A stretch of DNA of 64,000 nucleotides from Lachnospiraceae bacterium (GCA_017396555.1 JAFQLS010000022.1:1-64000), one strand, 5' to 3'. Counted from the stretch's first letter, positions 8,151 to 17,010 are shown. Program-made: numbers and translations. The notes: a model not told the origin generated them from the letters alone.

Positions 8151-8262
8151 ATCTTACATAGCTTAGGATACATCCATTTTTATGCCATAAGCTTATTAAA
8201 GTGCGCCAAAATTTATTTTCTCTATTTTATTACAAAAAACCATGTTTTGTAAACAAGATTTT

Positions 8263-8297
8263 AAGAATGGTCACACCAAACGGCAACCATTCTTTTT
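8263..8297 (+). terminator. Hairpin terminator after the IS remnant
   Basis: AAGAATGGT (8263-8271) pairs with ACCATTCTT (8286-8294), followed on the plus strand by TTT. It separates the plus-strand transposase remnant from the convergent ABC exporter operon. On the minus strand the following bases are A-rich, so it serves the plus strand better. Confidence 0.5.
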
Positions 8298-8310
8298 AGC
8301 AATCACATAT

Positions 8311-8961
8311 CTACCCCGTTACCTGCATCTTAAGGATTTTCTTACTAACAAATATAAATCCAAGAATACATAATATTCCAGCTACAGTAAATACAAGCAT
8401 TTCTCCATAATCATTCAACGCAGTCCCTTTAACAAGTGCATCTGCTATCTCCAGTGAATTCTTAACCAAATTTGATATTAATACACATGTTATTATCCAT
8501 ACAATATATACAACGCTCTGATGTTCCATAAATAACCAAAAATAAAAAAATTGTGAAAATATTGTTGCCACTATAACTACTATACTATACACAGGATTAG
8601 TTATAACCCCAAATGCTTCCCCTTTAATATTTATTACTACAAATCCTAATGCAGCAACAATCATAATCATATAACTTATACTCAGATATAATAGCGTTAC
8701 AATTACATTACACTTATAGAATTCCTTTCTTGTTCTTCCCATTCCTACCGCATAATTAAATTCATGTGGTAAAAATGTTATACCCATTATAACTTCTGCA
8801 ACAATAACTACACCTATACTAAAGGTTATACCTATATCTACAATTGCTGCTGCATTATTAATTTTAGCTATAATTCCAAACACTGCAATTGAACATATCA
8901 CTATTATACTAAGTAACTTTATTTCTCTTTTTCTTCTCTCCAACATATAAGTAAACATCAT
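8311..8961 (-). CDS. ABC-2 type membrane permease subunit
   Basis: A 216-residue integral membrane protein with about six hydrophobic helices and little else. It is the last gene of a four-gene operon with a GntR regulator, an ATPase and another permease, and overlaps the preceding permease gene by 4 bp (ATGA). It contains VGMGRTRKEFYKC after the second or third helix, a loop pattern (xGxxRxxFY) common in ABC-2 exporter subunits. Substrate unknown; antimicrobial or cell-envelope stress export is typical of YtrA-controlled operons. Confidence 0.8.
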   Translation of the reverse strand: MMFTYMLERRKREIKLLSIIVICSIAVFGIIAKINNAAAIVDIGITFSIGVVIVAEVIMGITFLPHEFNYAVGMGRTRKEFYKCNVIVTLLYLSISYMIMIVAALGFVVINIKGEAFGVITNPVYSIVVIVATIFSQFFYFWLFMEHQSVVYIVWIITCVLISNLVKNSLEIADALVKGTALNDYGEMLVFTVAGILCILGFIFVSKKILKMQVTG

Positions 8962-9689
8962 AATCCCCCTTTCAAATACTGTCCTTCTAAATCAGATAAT
9001 GCAATAGTATCTCGTTTATTTTTAAGAATATATACACTCATAATCCAAAGCATTATTCCAATAATATAAAAAACTGGATACATCCATATACAATCACTAA
9101 ATATTGTAGCTGTATTAAACATAAATATCATATAAATTCCTATAAACACACACATTCCATTTATAAACAATCCATTAAATATCAGCCATGTAACCTTATT
9201 ATTGCCTGTCTTTCCAACATAAATTGCATATAAAAATTTAAGCATTCCCTGAAACAACAGATATATCATTAAAATATCTACTATATGAGTTAAATACTGC
9301 TCCTTATTCGCAACCAAACTATTTACTATAGCAACTACTAAATATAGAATTATATAAACTACAAAATACAAAACACTACATATTTCATAGCCAACCTGTG
9401 CCTCTCTTCTCGTACTACCATTTCTAAGAGGTTCGACCATTGAGCTTTTATACATAATCGAGCCAAGTAACACTAAAAAAATCCCTGCAATAATAGTTGT
9501 ATTCTGCGTCCACGCAATAGCTTCTATCAATATTTTTTCAAAACTAGAATTATCCGCTGCAAAATATCCAACACCAAAAATATATATTCCAAATCCTAAC
9601 AGAAATATAGTTGTATATATTGCAACACTTCTAAATTGAACTAGAAGCCACCATTTAAGCATATATGTTCTAATATTCTTGCAAAACAT
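8958..9689 (-). CDS. ABC-2 type membrane permease subunit
   Basis: A membrane protein of about 243 residues with six hydrophobic helices and the loop segment RNGSTRREAQVGYE, like the equivalent loop in its neighbour. The two permeases probably form a heterodimer with the adjacent ATPase. I moved the start to the ATG at 9689, which has AAAGGA upstream and lies 2 bp after the ATPase stop. A longer frame reaches 9710, inside the ATPase gene. Confidence 0.78.
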   Translation of the reverse strand: MFCKNIRTYMLKWWLLVQFRSVAIYTTIFLLGFGIYIFGVGYFAADNSSFEKILIEAIAWTQNTTIIAGIFLVLLGSIMYKSSMVEPLRNGSTRREAQVGYEICSVLYFVVYIILYLVVAIVNSLVANKEQYLTHIVDILMIYLLFQGMLKFLYAIYVGKTGNNKVTWLIFNGLFINGMCVFIGIYMIFMFNTATIFSDCIWMYPVFYIIGIMLWIMSVYILKNKRDTIALSDLEGQYLKGGL

Positions 9690-9691
9690 AT

Positions 9692-10549
9692 TTATACATC
9701 CTTTCCACACAATGCTACAAACAAATTCTGTAATGACACCGATTTAACTGTAACATCCGAATCTTCTTCTATCATCTGTCCATCCTTAAGCAATACCGTC
9801 GTACTCTTACTCCGTCCTATTGTATCTGTATGATAGCAATCTAATCCCTTAGTAATCTCATCAACCTTTTCCTCTTTACCTGATATATAATACGCTCTTG
9901 ATAACAGCTCCTCTGTATTTTCCTTCAATATTATCTTGTGGTCATTAATCATTATAACTTCTTCAAACACATCCGAAGCCTCATCTATAATATGAGTCGA
10001 AATTATAAATGTTCTATGACTCTCCGTGTATTCTTCTATTAATAGTTTATAGAATAAGTCTCTGGCTATCACATCAAGTCCTGCTACCGGTTCATCTATA
10101 AATGTAAACTGCGACTTACTGGCTAAAGCAACTATGATAGTAACCATACTCTGCATACCCTTTGATAATTTAAATAACGGTGTCTTAACATCAAGCTCAA
10201 ATATCTTCACCAACTCATCTGCATATTCCTTATCCCAGTTAGGATAATGCATAGATGCTATCTTTAAATAGTTTTTCGCAGATGTTGGATTATTTGGTGC
10301 AACCTGTCTTGCGAAGCAAATATATTCTAGTGCTTTTGGATTCTCCCATATAATCTCATCATCCAATCTTATATCGCCACTTGTCACGGGATTATGTGCA
10401 GCAATAAGTGATAAAAGTGTAGTCTTACCTGCTCCATTACGACCTATAAGACCATAAATTTTATCTGACTCGATTTCAAGATTAATATTATCAAGAACCA
10501 TCTTTTTCTTGTAACATTTACTTACATTTTTACAAATTATTTTCTTCAT
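9692..10549 (-). CDS. ABC exporter ATP-binding protein
   Basis: A 285-residue ABC ATPase with Walker A GRNGAGKTT (about 36-44), signature LSKGMQS (about 133-139), and Walker B FTFIDEPVAGLD followed by an H-loop STHIIDEA. It sits 3 bp after the GntR regulator gene and just before two permease genes, so it powers that exporter. A C-terminal extension of about 70 residues is usual for this bacitracin/YtrB-like branch. Confidence 0.9.
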   Translation of the reverse strand: MKKIICKNVSKCYKKKMVLDNINLEIESDKIYGLIGRNGAGKTTLLSLIAAHNPVTSGDIRLDDEIIWENPKALEYICFARQVAPNNPTSAKNYLKIASMHYPNWDKEYADELVKIFELDVKTPLFKLSKGMQSMVTIIVALASKSQFTFIDEPVAGLDVIARDLFYKLLIEEYTESHRTFIISTHIIDEASDVFEEVIMINDHKIILKENTEELLSRAYYISGKEEKVDEITKGLDCYHTDTIGRSKSTTVLLKDGQMIEEDSDVTVKSVSLQNLFVALCGKDV

Positions 10550-10552
10550 TAT

Positions 10553-10915
10553 CTATACCTCTTTCATAATCATACTTACTATTTCTTCCTTGCTTATACC
10601 AAGACTTTTAGCTTCCTTAATTACAGAACTAATATATTTATCATAAAATTCAAGCTTTCTTCTTTCTTTAATACTTTCCTTTGCACCACTCATAACAAAC
10701 ATTCCAATTCCCCTTTTCTTATATACAATACCTCTGTCAACTAAAATATTTATTCCCTTCGCAGCTGTAGCCGGATTAATCGAATATAGCTTCGCCATCT
10801 CATTAGTACTTGGAATTCTCTCTTCCTCCAAAATTATATCTCTTAATATGTCATTCTCTATCATTTCACTAATTTGAAGATATATAGACTTCTCTTGAGA
10901 TAAAACCTGACTCAT
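10553..10915 (-). CDS. GntR family (YtrA-type) regulator
   Basis: This 120-residue protein has the short YtrA architecture: an N-terminal winged helix (about residues 8-75, with IPSTNEMAKLYSINPATAAKGI) and a short helical tail for dimerisation. It heads the ABC exporter operon, and a 38-bp palindrome lies between its promoter -10 box and start codon. It probably represses its own operon until an envelope-active compound or related signal appears; the signal is not visible from sequence. Confidence 0.88.
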   Translation of the reverse strand: MSQVLSQEKSIYLQISEMIENDILRDIILEEERIPSTNEMAKLYSINPATAAKGINILVDRGIVYKKRGIGMFVMSGAKESIKERRKLEFYDKYISSVIKEAKSLGISKEEIVSMIMKEV

Positions 10916-10950
10916 TCACTCACATCCTCTTTTATTGTTTTACTTTTTGC

Positions 10951-10988
10951 GTTATATGGTTAGTTAGTCAACTAACTAACCATATAAC
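10951..10988. promoter_or_regulatory. Palindromic operator of the GntR-ABC operon
   Basis: Two perfect 18-bp arms (10951-10968 and 10971-10988) flank a 2-bp centre; the inner part is a repeated GTTAGTTAGT/ACTAACTAAC. It starts 1 bp downstream of the -10 box and precedes the regulator gene by about 35 bp, the classic position for a repressor site. Binding by the GntR protein is inference from position. Confidence 0.8.
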
Positions 10989-10989
10989 C

Positions 10990-11018
10990 ATAATACATCC
11001 AGCATTTATCAATGTCAA
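10990..11018 (-). promoter_or_regulatory. Sigma-A promoter of the GntR-ABC operon
   Basis: On the minus strand TTGACA (11013-11018) and TATTAT (10990-10995) are separated by exactly 17 bp. Transcription would begin inside the palindromic operator. Confidence 0.8.
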
Positions 11019-11031
11019 TAGTTTTTTACAA

Positions 11032-11065
11032 GAAAAAAAGTCGCACCTCAAATTCGAAGTGCGAC
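11032..11065 (-). terminator. Terminator of the surface protein gene
   Basis: GTCGCAC and GTGCGAC (11040-11046 and 11059-11065) form a stem followed on the minus strand by a run of T (11032-11039). It lies about 20 bp after the stop codon of the wall-anchored protein gene. Confidence 0.8.
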
Positions 11066-11085
11066 AATCTTATGCATATTGCTTA

Positions 11086-13188
11086 CTAATCTTCAATTTT
11101 CTTTAAACGCCTTGCTACAACAACACCTAAAATACTCACTAATATCATGAAACCCAAAAATACAAAAGAGTTATTGTCTCCGGTTGTTGGAGCTGTAACT
11201 GTATCATCTTTGTTATCAGAAGTATCTTCCTTGCTCTCTTCTTCTGATTCGTCGTCTTCATCTGTTACTTCATTATCTTCGTCTGTTCCATCATCTTTAT
11301 CCTCTGGGTCTTCGTCTGTCGTGGTTTCCTCTTGATCAGCCGAGGTAGTTGTCTCTTCTTCAGTTGATGTGGTAGTTTCTTCTTCGTCAGACTTTTCATT
11401 TACAACAAAGTTTGTACTTGCAGAACCACCTTCCCATATCATTTCAAATGTGTGAGTTCCCACTGCCAAAGTATCAATATATGTTGATAATAATGTTATA
11501 GAACTCTCTGTGTCTGATATTGTATAATTAGTTTCGTCTACCTTTACATTATCTACTTTAATTTCTTTGAATTCATTAATATCACCATTTCCAACAATAG
11601 TTATTGTTCCGTTGGATTTTTTTGTCTGAGCGCTATTCATACCCTCAATAATTTCATATACAAACTCTTCTGTAGCCTCAAATGTATAGCTAACTTTAAC
11701 TGTTGTATCATCGACTTTAGTCACAGTTGCTGATTTGCCATTAACTGTAGCTGTCACAACATCATCATAGTAGTATATACCATTTGCTCCAGTCAAGAGC
11801 TTCATTGTAAACACCGCAGTATATACAGTATTGTAGTCTGCCTTATCCGATGTAACCTCCACACCTGCTACTTCATACTTTACTTCAGGTGTTGAATCTG
11901 ATATTCCAACAGTATCACAAAGTGCAGATACATCAAATTCCTGTCCGCCTACCGGTGTTTCCACACCTGTTATATCAATTGAAGAAACAAAATTAATGCT
12001 ATCAACCTGCCTGCCTGCTCCTGCATATGCCATACCATTGCTTACCTGCTCAACCCATACTGCACATTCGTCTAATGCAATATCATTAGTAAGATTAAGT
12101 GCCTCCTTAATTGTTGAAGCAGTAATAATCTCTCTTGCAGAAACTTCCTTAACATAATACCATTCACCGGCAGTAGCATCCTTACCCTGAACAATCAAAT
12201 TCACCGGTTCATTCACATTGCCTGCCTGAGCAATTATAGCATTATCGCTATAATAAGCTTCACCTATACTTTCACTAGGTGTTATTCTAAATGTCATAGC
12301 ACTATCCGATGGAATGGTACCTGATGCAGAAGCTCCAACCGGAACTGCTGAGGCAAATGGAATAGTTGTAAGATTAATATTAAGTGCTGGACGAACCTTT
12401 CTAGCTGTATAATAACCATAAGTTTGGGACCATTCACGATCAGTGCCGTTTACATAAAAGTATGAAAATGCCATTTCAACTTCTATCATACTTCGTAACC
12501 AGAAAGTATTACCCTCATCTCTGCAATATTCAGTGTTAATAATAAGAGGATTGTCTGTATCTCCTCCCACATTTATAATATTCATATCATCTCCTTTATC
12601 AGCAAGATATAAATAATCACTTAATGTAAAACTTTTCCAATTGCGATAATCATAGTATGAAATTGTTGTCTTATTCATAACTGACTGTTCTATAGAATTA
12701 AATCGACTAGTAGAACTACTTAAACTATTAAGATTCCCTCTTATTTCAGATATACCATAATGATTTGTATTAACCGCAATACTTCCAGCGGTATCACCAT
12801 ATCCCGTATTTGCTTCATATGAAAAGGTTGGATAACCTTCTCCTTCAGTCACCATCAAAAATGGCTTTCCACCGCTATAATCAAAAATACAGTCAGTGGC
12901 AAACAGTGTTACATTATCACTAGATATTGATGTATCCTTACCTGCTATATACCAATTTATAGCATTTAATGATTCACTTTTACCAAACTCAATCTTACCT
13001 ACAATGTCATTAGTACCATCCAAATCATACTTAGTCTGTAAATCTTCCCTAGTAGCATAAGCTGTATCCGACGGTGCTGAAGTTCCAGTCGCCTTAACTT
13101 CCTGAGTGTTAACAGGCGCTAATAATGACATCGCAAGAGCCATCGACAAAGACACCGCCACTCCTTTTAAAAATTTGCTTTTTACCAT
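11086..13188 (-). CDS. Wall-anchored surface protein with DUF6273-like domain
   Basis: The protein of 700 residues starts with a signal peptide (MVKSKFLKGVAVSLSMAL, cleavage near VKA). A region around residues 80-290 contains WLRSMIE and TARKVRPALNI, typical of DUF6273-like domains. Two or three beta-rich, Ig-like regions follow, then a Glu/Thr/Asp-rich stalk (about 610-665). The end has TAPTTGD, a hydrophobic helix and a Lys/Arg tail, a variant sortase signal (PTTGD rather than LPxTG). I use the ATG at 13188, which has AAGGAGG upstream; a longer frame begins 48 bp earlier without support. Function is probably adhesion or matrix; unproven. Confidence 0.8.
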   Translation of the reverse strand: MVKSKFLKGVAVSLSMALAMSLLAPVNTQEVKATGTSAPSDTAYATREDLQTKYDLDGTNDIVGKIEFGKSESLNAINWYIAGKDTSISSDNVTLFATDCIFDYSGGKPFLMVTEGEGYPTFSYEANTGYGDTAGSIAVNTNHYGISEIRGNLNSLSSSTSRFNSIEQSVMNKTTISYYDYRNWKSFTLSDYLYLADKGDDMNIINVGGDTDNPLIINTEYCRDEGNTFWLRSMIEVEMAFSYFYVNGTDREWSQTYGYYTARKVRPALNINLTTIPFASAVPVGASASGTIPSDSAMTFRITPSESIGEAYYSDNAIIAQAGNVNEPVNLIVQGKDATAGEWYYVKEVSAREIITASTIKEALNLTNDIALDECAVWVEQVSNGMAYAGAGRQVDSINFVSSIDITGVETPVGGQEFDVSALCDTVGISDSTPEVKYEVAGVEVTSDKADYNTVYTAVFTMKLLTGANGIYYYDDVVTATVNGKSATVTKVDDTTVKVSYTFEATEEFVYEIIEGMNSAQTKKSNGTITIVGNGDINEFKEIKVDNVKVDETNYTISDTESSITLLSTYIDTLAVGTHTFEMIWEGGSASTNFVVNEKSDEEETTTSTEEETTTSADQEETTTDEDPEDKDDGTDEDNEVTDEDDESEEESKEDTSDNKDDTVTAPTTGDNNSFVFLGFMILVSILGVVVARRLKKIED

Positions 13189-13307
13189 ATGGTATCCTCC
13201 TTGTTCATTCGTTTTAATAATACATGAATCACGCAAAAGTTATACTAAAATTTTACCATATCGCTATACCTTTTACAACATAAATAATAGTAAAAAAGTA
13301 CCAAATC

Positions 13308-13568
13308 TTATACATTATAAGACTTGGTACCACCTCTTTTATTCCTTTGATAAAATCTTCTTACACCAGCTCTTTTTGCCACAATGCGGACTCTTAAGAT
13401 AACTTCTTTTTCTTTAATAAAATTCACCATATTTTCCTCCGCTTTCTGCTTATATTCAGCCTCTTCTAATCGTTCTGCTGAAAGCAATTCATTTACTGTG
13501 ATATCAAATTCGTCACTTAATGAAAGTAATAATGAAATCTCTGGAAAGCCATTTCCCTCTTGTGTCAA
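13308..13568 (-). pseudogene. C-terminal fragment of an XRE-type regulator
   Basis: Only the end of a helix-turn-helix protein is present. The segment NGFPEISLLLSLSDEFDITVNELLS is the usual end of the XRE domain in Clostridia regulators, followed by a helical tail. The DNA-binding helices that should precede it are missing, and the only start is a TTG with no ribosome binding site. The last residues after KEKE look frameshifted relative to the family. Likely a non-functional remnant. Confidence 0.65.
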
Positions 13569-13785
13569 GTAGTTGACAGATATTTTTTCTCTTTAAAATA
13601 GTATGTTTTGTCATCAAAAGGACGATTCTATTTTATCTAATTCTCTATTATCCGTAACTAAATGTCAAGGTTTTCTACAAGGCTTTTAATAAAGCTAAAG
13701 CCACTGTAATTATACAATGGCTCAAAAAGGTATTTGTATTCAATTCTTGTTCAGAAAACTCAGGCTCAACCTGAAAGCTTCTGTT

Positions 13786-13965
13786 CTATTCATCCCAATA
13801 ATCTATCGTATCTTGAGGTGTAGTATCAATTCCAAACAACTGCCACATAAAATCCTCTTTCTCATGATAAAGATTAATTATTCGAATGTATTTATCTTCT
13901 ATCCTATAAAATACATAATTTCTAGACACAAATATGTACCGATAGTCTGACACTACTTTTACCAT
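13786..13965 (-). pseudogene. RelE/ParE toxin C-terminal fragment
   Basis: A 59-residue frame (ATG at 13965) reads VVSDYRYIFVSRNYVFYRIE and then IIRI-like strands ending LFGIDTTPQDTIDYWDE. This matches the C-terminal strands of RelE/ParE family toxins, which normally run 90-110 residues. The N-terminal helices and any antitoxin partner are absent. It lies in a short, gene-poor stretch with other fragments. Family call from the Y-R/V-F-Y-R-I/Y-I-R-I pattern; no search done. Confidence 0.55.
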
Positions 13966-14026
13966 GCATCAATACATTGTAATTACACACGTATTTATGA
14001 TATATATTTTCCAAAACACTGAAACA

Positions 14027-14107
14027 CTATTTCTTTTTATGCTTGAAACCGATTAATGCACCTGCAATAATGGCAACCAATCCAATACCTCCGCAAAGCA
14101 TTCCTAC
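14027..14107 (-). pseudogene. Cell-wall anchor tail remnant
   Basis: The minus strand encodes IVGMLCGGIGLVAIIAGALI followed by GFKHKKK and a stop. This is the hydrophobic helix and basic tail of a surface protein anchor. An in-frame stop lies immediately upstream and no ectodomain remains, so only the tail of a lost gene is present. Confidence 0.45.
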
Positions 14108-14148
14108 GATCTATAATTTGACTAGCACGTCCACAAAATAAACAATAA

Positions 14149-14185
14149 ATAAGCATCCAAACCTCCGAAAAAGTTCGATGCTTAC
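14149..14185 (-). terminator. Terminator after rlmH
   Basis: AAGCATC (14151-14157) and GATGCTT (14177-14183) form a stem followed on the minus strand by ATTTATTGTTTATTT. It lies about 17 bp after the rlmH stop codon. Confidence 0.6.
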
Positions 14186-14201
14186 TTCTGCGAATTTATT
14201 T

Positions 14202-14681
14202 CTATTTATGATACGGTTCATTCCCCAGTATCCTATAACTTCTATAAATCTGCTCCAACAACACTACCCTCATAAGCTGATGCGGAAATGTCATTTTCGA
14301 AAAACTTAGCTTATAATCAGCTTTTGACTTAATCTCATCAGACAACCCAAGTGAACCACCAATTATAAATGTTATATGGCTCTTACCAGATACCCCAATC
14401 TGATTTATCTTCTGAGATAATTCAACTGAATCAAGCATTTTACCTTCTATTTCAAGAGTTATAACATATGAATCTTCCTTAAGAGCTTTTAAAATCTTCT
14501 TTCCCTCTTTATCTCGTATCATATCCTCCTCATTATCCGATGCACCATCAGGGGTTTTCTCATCCGGTACCTCAATTATTTCAAGCTTACAATACCTTGA
14601 TAATCTTTTACTATATTCATCTATAGCCATAGTAAAATACTTCTCTTTTATTTTACCAACTGTCAATAACGTTATCTTCAT
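14202..14681 (-). CDS. rlmH: 23S rRNA pseudouridine-1915 N3-methyltransferase
   Basis: RlmH uses S-adenosylmethionine to methylate pseudouridine 1915 in helix 69 of 23S rRNA on assembled ribosomes. The 159-residue length is exact for the SPOUT-class family. Conserved segments are present: IGGSLGLSDEIKSKA (SAM-binding knot), FPHQLMRVVLLEQIYRSYRI, and the terminal NEPYHK. It is followed by a terminator and is a reliable housekeeping marker. Confidence 0.96.
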   Translation of the reverse strand: MKITLLTVGKIKEKYFTMAIDEYSKRLSRYCKLEIIEVPDEKTPDGASDNEEDMIRDKEGKKILKALKEDSYVITLEIEGKMLDSVELSQKINQIGVSGKSHITFIIGGSLGLSDEIKSKADYKLSFSKMTFPHQLMRVVLLEQIYRSYRILGNEPYHK

Positions 14682-14705
14682 TAGTTCCTCACATTTTAAA
14701 AATTA

Positions 14706-15062
14706 TTAATCTTCATCATCTTCCATTATCCTAGGCATTGGACGCATAGGCATTTCCGGAAACATTGGTCTTTGCGGTGGCATTGGTCTCTGCGATGGCA
14801 TCGGACGCTCTGGCGGCATCGGTCTCTGCGACGGCATCGGACGCTCCGGTGGCATTGGACGCTCTGGTCTTTCTACCGGAATACAGATCTGATCCCCCAC
14901 CTGCAAATTATATATATTAAGCCTTGCATTAGCCCTCATAATATCATCCACAGTCACATTATAATATCTGCTTAAAAGATACAATGTATCTCCTCTTCTT
15001 ATCGTATGAACAATTCCATTACACCCATAGCAATTGCATGTATTACCATAAAAATCATCCAT
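14706..15062 (-). CDS. LysM protein with Pro/Met/Arg repeat tail
   Basis: The 118-residue protein has a Cys-containing N-terminus (NTCNCYGCNG), one LysM domain (about residues 18-63: HTIRRGDTLYLLSRYYNVTVDDIM), and a low-complexity tail built from RPMPPE and RPMPSQ units. No signal peptide is visible. Short LysM proteins with such tails occur among spore coat/cortex proteins (SafA/SpoVID-like), which fits a sporulating host, but this role is inference. It could equally be a peptidoglycan-binding protein of another kind. Confidence 0.75.
   Translation of the reverse strand: MDDFYGNTCNCYGCNGIVHTIRRGDTLYLLSRYYNVTVDDIMRANARLNIYNLQVGDQICIPVERPERPMPPERPMPSQRPMPPERPMPSQRPMPPQRPMFPEMPMRPMPRIMEDDED
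14757..14874 (-). repeat. Tandem repeats coding for RPMPPE/RPMPSQ units
   Basis: Within the LysM gene, 18-bp units with the core GGCATCGGACGCTC or GGCATTGGTCTCTG (plus strand) recur about six times, encoding alternating six-residue units. Such DNA can expand or contract by slippage. The plus strand has an artefactual Arg/His/Trp-rich open frame here. Confidence 0.75.
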
Positions 15063-15128
15063 TAAAATTACTCCATAATAATTGTTTTCTCTTTATTATA
15101 TTCGAATTATTAGGAGAAGTTACCTGCT

Positions 15129-15683
15129 TTACTTTATATAAACATCAACCTTTTTACATTTAACTTTTAAGAATTCTATAAATTCTTCTCTCTGTTCATC
15201 ATTTTCAAAAACTCTATACGGCATAACAAATGTCATTGCAGCATTAAAACATATATAAATAACTTTATCATATTCACAGATACTAACATATTCCATATTA
15301 GAAAGCTTATGTTCTATTCTGGACTCATCAGTTATTTCATATATTCTTTCATCATCAAATTCAATAACTGATTTAGGTGAATATGTAAATTTTCCTTGAT
15401 TTTTATATAAAGAAATAGTCTTTTTAATTCTATGTTTCAGAAGTGATATATACTTAATCTGATAAATAATAGTCATAACAACAATCAAGGTCAAAAACAA
15501 AATCGGCCTAACCTTTAGAAATCCTGTTACCAATATAATAAATGAAAGTATTATCGTAAATACAACACATAAAATCCTTGATAATAAAATATTCTTCTTG
15601 CCTGTTTTCGTTTTGGTTTGCATAAATACATTAAATTTAAAATATTCTTCATCCGTTAAATTCACATCAAATCTATATAACAC
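15129..15683 (-). CDS. YcxB-like membrane protein
   Basis: A 184-residue protein with two adjacent hydrophobic helices (about residues 35-75) between a short N-terminal strand region (LTDEEYFKFNVF) and a C-terminal beta-rich domain. The layout matches the YcxB-like C-terminal domain family: a cytoplasmic domain after two helices, with the pattern IEFDDERIYEITDES. Function of this family is unknown. The gene lies between the LysM protein and a Dabb-domain gene on the same strand. Confidence 0.65.
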   Translation of the reverse strand: MLYRFDVNLTDEEYFKFNVFMQTKTKTGKKNILLSRILCVVFTIILSFIILVTGFLKVRPILFLTLIVVMTIIYQIKYISLLKHRIKKTISLYKNQGKFTYSPKSVIEFDDERIYEITDESRIEHKLSNMEYVSICEYDKVIYICFNAAMTFVMPYRVFENDEQREEFIEFLKVKCKKVDVYIK

Positions 15684-15696
15684 TTTAATCTACCTT

Positions 15697-15993
15697 CTAT
15701 CCCTCATAATCAATACATGTTCTATTGCACATATGAGCCTTAATATACTTAGCTACCTCTAAATGTTCAGGACTTACCTGATATGCACTTAATACATCAA
15801 CCGTTTCAAATTTGCAAATAAGAGTAACATCAACAGTACTTGACTCCATTTCGTTAATAACGACCTCTATAGAAATAATACCCGGTACAGCATTTACAAG
15901 TGCCTCAAGCTGTTTCTTTGCCTCCCTGCAAATTTCTTTTTTCTCCTCTGTAAATTGTTCCTGAACATTCCATGCTACAATATGATTTACCAT
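15697..15993 (-). CDS. Dabb (stress-responsive A/B barrel) domain protein
   Basis: This 98-residue protein matches a single Dabb domain: MVNHIVAWNV start, central EVVINEMESSTVDVTLICKFE, and SPEHLEVAKYIKAH near the end. These small ferredoxin-fold dimers are found in many bacteria; their biochemical role is usually unknown. Its place 17 bp downstream of a hydroxyacid dehydrogenase suggests co-transcription. Confidence 0.88.
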   Translation of the reverse strand: MVNHIVAWNVQEQFTEEKKEICREAKKQLEALVNAVPGIISIEVVINEMESSTVDVTLICKFETVDVLSAYQVSPEHLEVAKYIKAHMCNRTCIDYEG

Positions 15994-16010
15994 AATTTTC
16001 TCGCCTTTCT

Positions 16011-16952
16011 TTATATAATTACATTTTTCGGTGTTCCATTTAAATAATTCTCATAGTTATCAATAACAATATCAAGAAGTCGTTCTCTGGTTGTAATAGG
16101 AGCCCATGCCACATGCGGAGTAATTGTGATATTTTCTACCCCAAGCAAAACATTTGTATCAAGCATTGGCTCAATCTCTAATACATCAAGTCCTGCTCCT
16201 GATAATTTTCCAGATAAAACCGCATCCTTCAATGCATTTTCATCTACAATAGGACCTCTTGCAGTATTTACAAAAAATGCTCCATCCTTACATTTTGAAA
16301 ATGTATCTGCATTAAACATTTTATTAGACTGCTCATTAAGCGGACAATGTACAGAAATAATATCAGATGTCATAAGAAGCTCATCTAATGATACACATTT
16401 TGCATCGTCCTTAGGTGTTCTTGTATATACAATAACATTCATATTAAAAGCCTTAGCAATCTTTGCCACCTGTCTTCCTATACTTCCATACCCTATAAGA
16501 CCAATTGTCTTTCCACTTATTTCATCCATAGGATATATAAATGGAGAAAATGTATCTGACTTAATATAATTACCTTCATTAACATAATTCTCGTATTTTG
16601 AAACCTGACAAAAATGATTCAGTATCAATGCAAATGTGTGCTGTGCAACCGCTTCTGTTGAATAACTACCGGCATTACACACACGAATTCCTTTACTTTT
16701 TGCATAATCCAAATCAACATTATTATATCCTGTAGCAAACAATCCTATATACTTAAGATTAGGTGCGTATTTCAATGTTTCTGCATTTAACAATGTCTTA
16801 TTACAAAATATCGCCTCAGCATCACGAAATCTTTCAGGTAATTCCTCATTCTTAGATAATTCATAATATGACACATCACCATATTTCTTAAACACGTCGA
16901 GGGATATCGCCCCTCTTGTTATCGTCTTACAATCCGGTAAAACTATCTTCAT
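16011..16952 (-). CDS. D-2-hydroxyacid dehydrogenase (hydroxypyruvate reductase-like)
   Basis: The 313-residue protein belongs to the NAD-dependent D-isomer 2-hydroxyacid dehydrogenases. The Rossmann motif GYGSIGRQVAKIAKAF lies near residues 153-168, the catalytic Arg is in NTARGPIV, the Glu in DVLEIEP, and the His in ITPHVAWAP. The pattern is closest to glycerate dehydrogenase/hydroxypyruvate reductase. The ATG at 16952 has GGAGA upstream, while the longer TTG start is less likely. The exact substrate cannot be set from sequence. Confidence 0.88.
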   Translation of the reverse strand: MKIVLPDCKTITRGAISLDVFKKYGDVSYYELSKNEELPERFRDAEAIFCNKTLLNAETLKYAPNLKYIGLFATGYNNVDLDYAKSKGIRVCNAGSYSTEAVAQHTFALILNHFCQVSKYENYVNEGNYIKSDTFSPFIYPMDEISGKTIGLIGYGSIGRQVAKIAKAFNMNVIVYTRTPKDDAKCVSLDELLMTSDIISVHCPLNEQSNKMFNADTFSKCKDGAFFVNTARGPIVDENALKDAVLSGKLSGAGLDVLEIEPMLDTNVLLGVENITITPHVAWAPITTRERLLDIVIDNYENYLNGTPKNVII

Positions 16953-17010
16953 TATCAAAAATCTCCAATCTATTTATATCTTTGCTAATTATAAGCTAAA
17001 TAAACCAACA

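Noticed and set aside
13717..13950. Plus-strand frame of 77 codons
   Set aside because: It is antisense to the RelE/ParE-like fragment, which gives a better protein on the minus strand.
14772..14975. Plus-strand Trp/Arg/His-rich frame
   Set aside because: Antisense reading of the RPMPPE repeats of the LysM gene.
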